Assembly (NCBI GenBank): GCA_948664205.1 | Contig: CAPNDH010000035.1 | Coordinates: 1-14,957 of the forward strand | Reading direction: 5' to 3' | Length of the DNA stretch: 14,957 bases | Source of the DNA: an uncultured Clostridia bacterium | GTDB taxonomy: Bacteria; Bacillota; Clostridia; TANB77; CAG-508 | Shown: positions 6,336 through 12,361 of the stretch, piece after piece | Layout: the number at the start of each line of letters is the position of its first letter | How positions within the stretch are numbered: position 1 is the stretch's first letter | Made by a program: the position numbers and the translations under genes | The notes under the pieces: generated by a model | What the model saw: only the letters and a program-made list of their open reading frames with translations | Database searches by the model: none | Told to the model about the DNA's origin: nothing

Positions 6336-7778
6336 TTATGAATTTTGATTTGGTGTTATTTGTGGTATTGGGTTAGTAACTGTATTTAATACTCCTATTA
6401 TTTGTGCTTTTTGATTAAATACTGTTATTATTTGATTGATTAAAGCTTGCATTAATGTATTTAAATCTTGCTGTGAGTAATCATTTAATATTGCACAATT
6501 GGTTTCATTTAATTCTTCTATATTTTCTAATTCATCTACAAATTCAGTATCTTTCGTATATGTCATTTCATATGTTTCATTATTTTGAGTAACTGTTACA
6601 GTAATATTTGTGGTTAAAGTTTCATCTGCCACTGAGCCTTCATTTTCAATGTCTAATGTTACTTCTGTTTCATTATCAACACTTACTTTAATATTTAAAG
6701 TAGACTGTGTAGTAGTGTTATTGCTTGCAATTTCTATATTCATAATATCAAATTCTGCATCTTCTTCAAAATTTTCGTATTTTATCTTAATCCAATTATC
6801 TGCATATATAGTTATCTTAGATGTATTTTTTAATAATACTTCTGACATTATCGTTTCACCTTTATAGTTATATACTACAAATGATGTATCTATAAAATTT
6901 ACATTTTCTAGGTTTTCTATAATATTGTCAATAGTAGTTATTATTCCATCTACAGTTGTATATTCTTCTGATAAACCTAAATCATTTGCTTTTGTTGTTA
7001 TTAAGTTTAAAGTAACGCTATCAGTTTTTAATGTATTTAGTATATTTAATACAATATTTGAAATTAACTCGCTACTTAAATCTAACCTATATGATGTTGT
7101 AGTATATGAAACTCCATCCTTTTCTACTACTGCTTCTGTTTGCCTACTGTAGCAATCTTTAGTAATATTTTCCATTATTATATTTGTATACGTTTCGTTT
7201 ATATGTGATTTTTCTTGCTCAGTTAAATTGGTTACTTTTAAATAATCTATTGGCACTATTTCATCTGGAATGTTAATATTCGATGTTATTCCTAATTTTT
7301 GCATTAACACATTTAAATTTTTGTTTCTTACTCCAACGTATGCATTTACAATTTCATCTGATTTTAAGGCATATATGTCTTCATCATGTAAATACTTTAA
7401 GTTAAATATTGTGCTATTGCTATATTCTAATTTGTTTTCTGAATATGCATAGTTATTTGATTTATCTGTTTTTCCTTCTGAAACTAATTTGATTTTTTGT
7501 AAATTATTATTAATTTCATTATTAGTTGAAGATAATTCAACTTTTGCATTTGTTATATATGGAGTTTCTTGTTTCTTTTTTTCTATTTCTTGCATTTGTA
7601 AATTTGGTGTTATTTCTAATTTTTCTGTTTCCTTGCTCATATACTTCCAAAATAGTTTTTCGTTAGACTTAAATAAATCTGTAAACATGTATAAACATGT
7701 TCCACCTATTCCAACTACTAATATTATCGCTATTACTATTATTGCAATTATTATTCCTTTTTTTCTTCCGTAATACAT
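6336..7778 (-). CDS. membrane-anchored extracytoplasmic protein of unknown function, 480 aa
   Basis: I do not recognise a named family. The N-terminus MYYGRKKGIIIAIIVIAIIL has a short basic stretch followed by a single hydrophobic helix (about residues 9-32), which predicts a cytoplasmic N-terminus and a large outside domain. There is no lipobox. The outside region is rich in Asn, Thr, Glu and Ile, with alternating hydrophobic patterns suggesting beta strands (for example TTNITVTVTQNNETYEMTYT). A frame extension to 7823 exists, but AAGGAGGAAAAGAGA directly precedes the ATG at 7778, which fixes the start. That ribosome binding site lies at the end of a repeat element filling the gap to rlmB. 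No separate promoter is evident, so it may be co-transcribed with rlmB. Confidence 0.8.
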   Translation of the reverse strand: MYYGRKKGIIIAIIVIAIILVVGIGGTCLYMFTDLFKSNEKLFWKYMSKETEKLEITPNLQMQEIEKKKQETPYITNAKVELSSTNNEINNNLQKIKLVSEGKTDKSNNYAYSENKLEYSNSTIFNLKYLHDEDIYALKSDEIVNAYVGVRNKNLNVLMQKLGITSNINIPDEIVPIDYLKVTNLTEQEKSHINETYTNIIMENITKDCYSRQTEAVVEKDGVSYTTTSYRLDLSSELISNIVLNILNTLKTDSVTLNLITTKANDLGLSEEYTTVDGIITTIDNIIENLENVNFIDTSFVVYNYKGETIMSEVLLKNTSKITIYADNWIKIKYENFEEDAEFDIMNIEIASNNTTTQSTLNIKVSVDNETEVTLDIENEGSVADETLTTNITVTVTQNNETYEMTYTKDTEFVDELENIEELNETNCAILNDYSQQDLNTLMQALINQIITVFNQKAQIIGVLNTVTNPIPQITPNQNS

Positions 7779-7786
7779 TCTCTTTT

Positions 7787-7892
7787 CCTCCTTCACGCGA
7801 AGCGTGTACCATTCATTATTCACTCTTCACTATTCATTATCCATTTAAGCCTTTTCTTCGAAGAACGGACGAGCGATGCTCGCCCCTACAAT
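7787..7892 (-). repeat. composite repeat between rlmB and the membrane-anchored gene
   Basis: Read on the minus strand: TTGTAGGGG followed by a GC hairpin (GGGCGAGC/GCTCGTCC, 7867-7888), then TTCTTCGAAGAA, then short degenerate units (AATGAATAGTGAAG, AGTGAATAATGAATGG), then CACGC-TTC-GCGTG (7806-7794), then AAGGAGG, the ribosome binding site of the downstream gene. The first part matches the GC element at 4136-4168 and the last part matches 5955-5976. It appears to be a mosaic of dispersed short repeats, one end of which supplies a translation start signal. Confidence 0.6.
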
Positions 7893-7915
7893 ATATTTTT
7901 ATCATAAAGTTTTTA

Positions 7916-8719
7916 TTAGTTTCGTTGTTTCATTGCTTCATACATTACTATTCCTGCTGATACCGAAGCATTTAGCGATGTTATTTTACCTTTCATAGGT
8001 ATTTTTACTAGAAAATCACAATTTTCTTTTACTAACCTACTCATTCCAAAGCCTTCGCTTCCAATTACTATTGCTAGTGGTCCTTTTAAATCTTGGTCAT
8101 AATAATAGGTTTTAGTATCCATATCTGTACCACATATCCATAAGCCTTGCTCTTTTAAGTATTTCATTGTTTCTACTAAATTATTTACTCTAGCAATTTT
8201 CATGTGTTCTACTGCTCCTGCTGATACTTTATTTACAGTGCTATTAACTGATGCTGCTCTTCTTTTTGGTATTATAATTCCGTGAACTCCTGCTGTTTCT
8301 GCAGTTCTTATAATTGAGCCTAAGTTATGTGGGTCTTCTATTCCATCTAATATTACTACAAATGGTTCTTCTTGTCTAGTATTTGCTTCTAATAAAATAT
8401 CTTCTACTTCGCAGTAATCAAATGGTGGTACTATTGCTATAACTCCTTGGTGATTTTCTGTTTGTGCCATTTGGTTAATTTTTTCTTTACTAACTTCTGA
8501 TATTAATATTTTGTTTTCTTTTGCTATTGCTATTATTTTGTTAATTGAGCCATGCTTTTCCCCAGCTTGTACAAATATTTTGTTAATATCTCTACCAGAT
8601 TCTAGTAGTTCTATTACTGAATTTCTACCTTCCACTTGGTCTTGTCCCATTTCCATTCGAGACGTTTCCAAATGGGGTATCTGTCCCTTTTGGGTTGTTT
8701 TATTATTTTTTTGTTTCAT
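7916..8719 (-). CDS. rlmB: 23S rRNA (guanosine-2251-2'-O)-methyltransferase, TrmH/RlmB family
   Basis: SPOUT-class methyltransferase using S-adenosylmethionine; RlmB modifies G2251 in the peptidyl-transferase P loop. The substrate-binding N-domain starts at VEGRNSVIELLESG (residues 29-42). The knotted domain has motif 1 NLGSIIRTAETAG (132-144), motif 2 IVIGSEGFGMS (217-227) and motif 3 PMKGKITSLNASVSAG (241-256). YacO/TrmH members are close relatives, so the exact target is inferred. Unusually, about 28 residues precede VEGRN, and residues 9-26 (including QKGQIPHLETSRMEMGQ) are encoded by a dispersed repeat found twice elsewhere in noncoding DNA. The ATG at 8719 is preceded by AGAAGGAAG and is the only start with a credible site; the internal Met codons at 22 and 24 have none. 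The promoter lies at 8790-8818. Confidence 0.9.
   Translation of the reverse strand: MKQKNNKTTQKGQIPHLETSRMEMGQDQVEGRNSVIELLESGRDINKIFVQAGEKHGSINKIIAIAKENKILISEVSKEKINQMAQTENHQGVIAIVPPFDYCEVEDILLEANTRQEEPFVVILDGIEDPHNLGSIIRTAETAGVHGIIIPKRRAASVNSTVNKVSAGAVEHMKIARVNNLVETMKYLKEQGLWICGTDMDTKTYYYDQDLKGPLAIVIGSEGFGMSRLVKENCDFLVKIPMKGKITSLNASVSAGIVMYEAMKQRN
8643..8694 (+). repeat. dispersed repeat copy B, inside the rlmB coding region
   Basis: Plus strand CCATTCGAGACGTTTCC then AAATGGGGTATCTGTCCC. On the minus strand it reads CCAAAAGGGACAGATACCCC then ATTTGGAAACGTCTCGAATGG, matching copy A (6287-6333) and copy C (13244-13285) of the plus strand. It stays in frame with rlmB and encodes residues about 9-26. 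Confidence 0.6.
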
Positions 8720-8754
8720 TTTTTCTTCCTTCTCTTATTTTTTATTTGTTTCTC

Positions 8755-8783
8755 TTGACTTATGTTAAGTTTTGTTATATACT
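8755..8783 (+). promoter_or_regulatory. promoter of the plus-strand 104-aa gene
   Basis: TTGACT (8755-8760), 17 bases, TATACT (8778-8783). Predicted start is near 8790, giving a leader of about 44 bases. It is back to back with the rlmB promoter. Confidence 0.75.
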
Positions 8784-8789
8784 TACTAT

Positions 8790-8818
8790 ATTCTAATATA
8801 TTTTCAAAAATAATTCAA
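8790..8818 (-). promoter_or_regulatory. rlmB promoter
   Basis: Minus strand TTGAAT (8818-8813), 17 bases, TAGAAT (8795-8790). Transcription would begin near 8783, inside the -10 of the divergent promoter, so the two may interfere with each other. Confidence 0.55.
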
Positions 8819-8833
8819 TAGGAGGTATACATC

Positions 8834-9148
8834 ATGGGTATAATTACATTTTTGAAAGAACGGCGAAAAGAGGCTTTGGTTAAGAAGTTAAACAGATTAA
8901 GAGAACTTTGTAAAAATTATAGTTCTTATATTGATTATTATAGCAATTCAATAGATTTAACTATTAACCAGTTAAACAATAATACTTGGTCAAAGGCTTC
9001 ATACTTTATGAATCCACCTCTTAGTGGCTATTCTTATACAGAATCATTAACTGAAAAGTATGATACTTATAATTATTATTCATATTTGTATGATAGGACA
9101 TTAGTTAAAATTGAGCGATTACAAAACAGATTGAAAATGCTTAATTAA
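8834..9148 (+). CDS. unrecognised tyrosine-rich 104-aa helical protein
   Basis: The only plus-strand gene. I do not recognise the family. The N-terminal third is basic and helical (FLKERRKEALVKKLNRLREL), the centre has NNTWSKASYFMNPPLSGYSY, and the C-terminal third is again helical (LVKIERLQNRLKMLN). About 13 of 104 residues are Tyr. There is no signal peptide or membrane helix. The layout of helix, Trp-containing turn and helix is loosely like small helical-hairpin proteins, but the turn is W-S rather than W-x-G, so WXG100 membership is not claimed. It is a genuine gene: AGGAGGTATACATC precedes the ATG, with a near-consensus promoter at 8755-8783 and a strong terminator at 9160-9188. The self-contained unit lies between two conserved genes transcribed the other way, which suggests an insertion. 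Confidence 0.8.
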   Translation: MGIITFLKERRKEALVKKLNRLRELCKNYSSYIDYYSNSIDLTINQLNNNTWSKASYFMNPPLSGYSYTESLTEKYDTYNYYSYLYDRTLVKIERLQNRLKMLN

Positions 9149-9159
9149 TAATAATGATT

Positions 9160-9188
9160 GGAAGACTATTTTTTAGTCTTCCTTTTAT
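9160..9188 (+). terminator. terminator of the 104-aa gene
   Basis: GGAAGACTA (9160-9168), five-base loop, TAGTCTTCC (9174-9182), then TTTTATT. The T tract is on the plus side, so it serves the plus-strand gene. Its tail overlaps the lepA stop codon (9185-9187). Confidence 0.9.
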
Positions 9189-10996
9189 TCTTCATCCAAT
9201 TTTAAAACACTTAAAAATGCTTCTTGTGGTATTTCTACATTTCCTATTTGACGCATTTTCTTTTTACCTTTCTTCTGCTTTTCTAATAGTTTTTTCTTTC
9301 TTGTTATATCTCCACCATAACATTTTGCAAGTACATCTTTTCTCATTGCAGAAATTGTTTCTCTTGCTATTATTTTCCCTCCTATTACTGCTTGAAGTGG
9401 TATGCTAAACAATTGCCTTGGTATACATGTTTTTAATTTTTCTATCATTTTTCTTCCTCTGTCATATGCTGAATCTTTGTGTACTATAAATGATAGTGCA
9501 TCTACTCCTTCTCCATTTACCCATATATCTAATTTTACTAATTCCGAACGTCTATAATCTTTTATTTCATAGTCAAATGATGCATATCCTTTTGTACGTG
9601 ACTTTAAATTATCAAAGAAGTCATATATTATTTCATTTAGTGGAAGTTCATATATTAGTGTCACTCTATTTTCATCTAGGTATTTCATATCTATGTATAT
9701 TCCACGCCTATTTTGACATATTTCCATTATATTTCCCACAAATTCTTTTGGTGTTAAAATTTCAGCTGTTACAAATGGTTCTTCCATATATGATATTTCA
9801 TTTGATGGTGGTAGGTCTGATGGGTTATATAGCTCAATCATCGTTCCATCTGTTTTATATACTTTATATATAACTGATGGTGATGTTGTAATTAAACTTA
9901 AGTCAAATTCTCTGTCTAATCTTTCTTCTATTATTTCTAAGTGAAGTAGACCTAAAAATCCACATCTAAATCCAAAACCTAGTGCATTTGAGGTCTCTGC
10001 TTCATATTCTAGTGCTGCATCATTTAGTTTTAGCTTTTCTAGTGCTACTTTTAAGTTTTCGTAGTCACTTCCATCTATTGGGTATAAACCACAATATACC
10101 ATAGGGTTTACTTTCTTATATCCTGGTAGTGGCTCATTTGCTTTATCATTTTTTAGTGTTATTGTATCTCCAACTCTTACATCTGATAGGCTTTTTATAC
10201 TTGCTGAAATATATCCTACTTCTCCTGCTTCTAGCATTTCACATGGCTCATAACTTCCTGGTTCAAAATGCCCTACTTCTGTTACTACAAAGGTTTTATT
10301 TGTAGCCATAAGTAGTATTTCATCTCCTACTTTTACTGTTCCGTCTTTTACTCTAACATACGCTATTGCACCTTTATAATCATTGTATATTGAATCAAAT
10401 ATTAAACATTTCAATTTTGCTTCTTTGTTGCCAGTAGGTGCTGGCAAGTCTGTTACTATTCTTTCTAATACTTCATCTACATTAAGCCCCGATTTTGCTG
10501 AAATACAAGGTGCATCCATTGCTGGTATGCCTATAATATCTTCTATTTCGTGTTTTACTTCATCAGGTCTTGCATTTGGTAGGTCTACCTTATTTATTAC
10601 TGGCAGAATTTCTAGGTTATTATCTATTGCTAAATACACATTTGCTAAGGTCTGTGCTTCTACGCCTTGGCTACTATCTACTACCAAAATTGCTCCATCA
10701 CATGCAGCTAAACTTCTAGATACTTCATAGTTAAAGTCTACATGTCCAGGGGTATCTATTAAATTAAGTTCATATTCGTTTCCATCTTTTGCTTTATATT
10801 TCATTCTCACTGCTTGAGATTTTATAGTAATTCCACGTTCTTTTTCTATATCCATATTGTCTAAAACTTGTGCTTCCATTTCTCGTTTTGAAAGAACACC
10901 TGTCATTTCTATTAATCTATCAGCTAGGGTTGATTTTCCATGGTCTATGTGGGCTATTATACTAAAATTTCTAATGTATTTTTTCTTGTCTTCCAA
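9185..10996 (-). CDS. lepA: elongation factor 4 (LepA), TTG start
   Basis: Translational GTPase that binds ribosomes and promotes back-translocation or remodelling of stalled complexes. The G domain motifs are complete: AHIDHGKST (15-23), RGIT (54-57), DTPGH (81-85), NKVD (135-138) and SAK. The LepA-specific C-terminal region is present, with ALSFIVHKDSAYDRGR and AKCYGGDITRKKKLLEKQKKGKKKM, ending IPQEAFLSVLKLDEE. Length from the TTG is 603 aa, normal for the family (about 600). The frame opens at an ATG at 11038, but that has no ribosome binding site. TAAGGAG lies 9 bases before a TTG at 10996, which yields a start (EDKKKYIRNFSIIAH) matching other LepA N-termini, so TTG is chosen. The promoter lies at 11029-11057. 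Confidence 0.96.
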   Translation of the reverse strand: MEDKKKYIRNFSIIAHIDHGKSTLADRLIEMTGVLSKREMEAQVLDNMDIEKERGITIKSQAVRMKYKAKDGNEYELNLIDTPGHVDFNYEVSRSLAACDGAILVVDSSQGVEAQTLANVYLAIDNNLEILPVINKVDLPNARPDEVKHEIEDIIGIPAMDAPCISAKSGLNVDEVLERIVTDLPAPTGNKEAKLKCLIFDSIYNDYKGAIAYVRVKDGTVKVGDEILLMATNKTFVVTEVGHFEPGSYEPCEMLEAGEVGYISASIKSLSDVRVGDTITLKNDKANEPLPGYKKVNPMVYCGLYPIDGSDYENLKVALEKLKLNDAALEYEAETSNALGFGFRCGFLGLLHLEIIEERLDREFDLSLITTSPSVIYKVYKTDGTMIELYNPSDLPPSNEISYMEEPFVTAEILTPKEFVGNIMEICQNRRGIYIDMKYLDENRVTLIYELPLNEIIYDFFDNLKSRTKGYASFDYEIKDYRRSELVKLDIWVNGEGVDALSFIVHKDSAYDRGRKMIEKLKTCIPRQLFSIPLQAVIGGKIIARETISAMRKDVLAKCYGGDITRKKKLLEKQKKGKKKMRQIGNVEIPQEAFLSVLKLDEE

Positions 10997-11028
10997 TTTT
11001 GCTTTCTCCTTACTTCTTTTATATTGGT

Positions 11029-11057
11029 ATTTTAACATATAGTGTTTTTAAAATCAA
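11029..11057 (-). promoter_or_regulatory. probable lepA promoter
   Basis: Minus strand TTGATT (11057-11052), 17 bases, TAAAAT (11034-11029), directly after the terminator of the preceding gene. An ATG at 11038 falls between the two hexamers, supporting the downstream TTG start. Confidence 0.5.
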
Positions 11058-11060
11058 TAC

Positions 11061-11095
11061 AAAAATAGCCCTAAGTTTTTACTTAAGGCTATTTT
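11061..11095 (-). terminator. terminator of the 96-aa gene
   Basis: Minus strand AAAAATAGCCTTAAG, loop TAAAA, then CTTAGGGCTATTTTT: a 15-bp stem with one G-U wobble. It follows the stop codon at 11105 by 9 bases and isolates the gene from lepA. Confidence 0.85.
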
Positions 11096-11104
11096 TGATT
11101 ATTT

Positions 11105-11395
11105 TCAGTTTTCTTCTGCTAATTTGTGAAGATTTTCAAGAAGATAAATTGTCTCGTCGCTTACTGTCATTTTTATTCCAATCGGATTTAATCTAATAAG
11201 ATCACCATCTACCTCAATTGAAATAACATTGGTTATGTTTGATAAAATAATTGTGCACTCGAGTCTTCTTTCTCCTAGTGACACTTCTGCTCCTTTTATT
11301 AAGTAATCAGCCAGATCCTTCTTTCTTATCTTCCATGTTCCACGAAGTCCTTCTCTTACTATTATCATTTCGTCAGCACCAAAAATCATTTTCAT
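11105..11395 (-). CDS. unrecognised 96-aa protein with a switch-like leader
   Basis: I do not recognise the family. It is small and soluble with mixed alpha/beta character. The N-terminal half is charged (MIIVREGLRGTWKIRKKDLADYLIKGAEVSLG), the middle has strand-like alternation (LECTIILSNITNVISIEVDGDLIRL), and the C-terminus is a helix (DETIYLLENLHKLAEEN). There is no membrane segment or signal peptide. The ATG is preceded by AGGAGGTAAACTT, an optimal ribosome binding site. It is monocistronic, with its own promoter (11492-11520), a heavily structured leader (11399-11480) and a terminator (11061-11095). The leader offers alternative structures that would expose or hide the ribosome binding site, so translation is probably controlled. 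An autoregulatory RNA-binding role is a guess only. Confidence 0.8.
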   Translation of the reverse strand: MKMIFGADEMIIVREGLRGTWKIRKKDLADYLIKGAEVSLGERRLECTIILSNITNVISIEVDGDLIRLNPIGIKMTVSDETIYLLENLHKLAEEN

Positions 11396-11485
11396 AAGTT
11401 TACCTCCTATTTAATAATCATTGTTTACAGGAGGTAAATTTACTACCTCCCGAAGTTACTTCGAAAGGTATACTACCTTTTCATG
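11396..11485 (-). promoter_or_regulatory. structured 5' leader, candidate translational RNA switch
   Basis: Reading the minus-strand transcript, three hairpins abut: AAAGGTA-GTA-TACCTTT (11480-11464), CGAAGT-A-ACTTCG (11463-11451) and GGAGGTA-GTAAATT-TACCTCC (11450-11430). The ribosome binding site AGGAGGTAAA (11408-11399) is an exact 10-base complement of TTTACCTCCT (11438-11429). That segment contains the 3' arm of hairpin 3, so hairpin 3 (site open) and the 10-bp helix (site hidden) exclude each other. Hairpins 1 and 3 share the AGGTAGTA...TACCT pattern. I do not recognise it as a known riboswitch class. The ligand could be a protein (including the 96-aa product), a metabolite, or temperature. 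Confidence 0.65.
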
Positions 11486-11491
11486 TTCTGT

Positions 11492-11520
11492 ATTTTATCA
11501 CATTATGTTACATATTTCAA
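11492..11520 (-). promoter_or_regulatory. promoter of the 96-aa gene
   Basis: Minus strand TTGAAA (11520-11515), 17 bases, TAAAAT (11497-11492). The predicted start near 11485 puts the first hairpin a few bases into the transcript. Confidence 0.7.
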
Positions 11521-11565
11521 TAGTTTATATAAATTTTTCTATAGATTATCTATACACTCTCATTA

Positions 11566-12351
11566 CTATTTTTTAAATATTTTTTGTAATTTCTTACCTC
11601 TATCAAATCCTTCTTTATAAAAGTCATCTAATAACATATTTTTATATTCATATCTATAGCATAATTCAAGTGTAATTGGTCCACTATAGTTACATTCTTT
11701 TAGTTTTTCTATTACACAGTTCCAATTTATTGTTCCATCAAATGGTAATAAGTGTAAATCATCTGTTTTATCATTGTCGTGTAAATGTACTGCAAATATT
11801 CTGTTTTTAAATAATTCAAAATTAAATTCATCATCAAAGTGTACATGGCAGTGACCTGCATCATAGCATATTCCTACATTATCATCTTTTATATTTTCTA
11901 TTATATATTCTAAATATCCTTTTATTTTAGTATTTTCAAATGCTACTTTTATGCCTAATTTTTGTGCATATTGTGTTATCTCTTTTATTCTATTTAATCC
12001 TATTTCATTATACTTTGGAGCTACATTTTTACTTGTCAAATGCATTACTACCATTGGAATATCATATTGCTTACAATTTAAAATATCTTTTTTATATTTT
12101 TCTACTAGTGTTTCTCCTTCTTCGCCTTTCTCCCAAATAGAATTAATATTTTTATATCCTAAATGTGCAAATATAATATTTAGTCCTAATTTTTTACATA
12201 TTTTGGCTTGTTCTTCTTGGCTACATTTCCAGTCTTTATCATACCATTGAATAAATACATTTTTAAAGCCTGCATTTTTTATTGAATTTATAGTCTCTAA
12301 TACAGTTACATTTTCATTACTGTTATGAACAACTACCGCTATTTCTTGCAT
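11566..12351 (-). CDS. TIM-barrel sugar isomerase/epimerase-like protein (AP endonuclease 2 / xylose isomerase-like fold)
   Basis: 261-aa member of the xylose-isomerase-like TIM-barrel superfamily, which includes endonuclease IV and sugar-phosphate isomerases/epimerases. Candidate metal ligands appear at strand ends in the expected order: H104 (VVMHLTS), E139 (VAFENT), D164 and H167 (CYDAGHCHVH), H189/H191 (AVHLHDND) and E229 (ITLELCY). The length fits the isomerase/epimerase group. The full ligand set of endonuclease IV is not evident, so a DNA repair role is less likely. The substrate cannot be predicted. The start is preceded by TAAGGAGGCATAT, and the stop codon of ylmH (12364-12362) is part of that ribosome binding site, indicating translational coupling. 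Confidence 0.82.
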   Translation of the reverse strand: MQEIAVVVHNSNENVTVLETINSIKNAGFKNVFIQWYDKDWKCSQEEQAKICKKLGLNIIFAHLGYKNINSIWEKGEEGETLVEKYKKDILNCKQYDIPMVVMHLTSKNVAPKYNEIGLNRIKEITQYAQKLGIKVAFENTKIKGYLEYIIENIKDDNVGICYDAGHCHVHFDDEFNFELFKNRIFAVHLHDNDKTDDLHLLPFDGTINWNCVIEKLKECNYSGPITLELCYRYEYKNMLLDDFYKEGFDRGKKLQKIFKK

Positions 12352-12361
12352 ATATGCCTCC

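Noticed and set aside
7810..7860. CRISPR-like array in the AATGAATAGTGAA units
   Set aside because: Units are short, degenerate and lack regular spacers; they are part of a dispersed repeat.
8834..9148. WXG100/LXG-accessory identity for the 104-aa protein
   Set aside because: Size and helix-turn-helix look are suggestive, but the W-x-G motif is absent and no secretion genes are nearby.
10997..11038. ATG start of LepA at 11038
   Set aside because: It falls between the predicted promoter hexamers and has no ribosome binding site; the TTG at 10996 has TAAGGAG.
11474..11485. Tiny leader peptide ATG AAA AGG TAG in the 96-aa gene leader
   Set aside because: Three codons at the extreme 5' end with no ribosome binding site; probably chance.
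11540..11554. TATAGATTATCTATA palindrome after the TIM-barrel gene
   Set aside because: Short, all weak pairs and no T-run; not enough to call a terminator.
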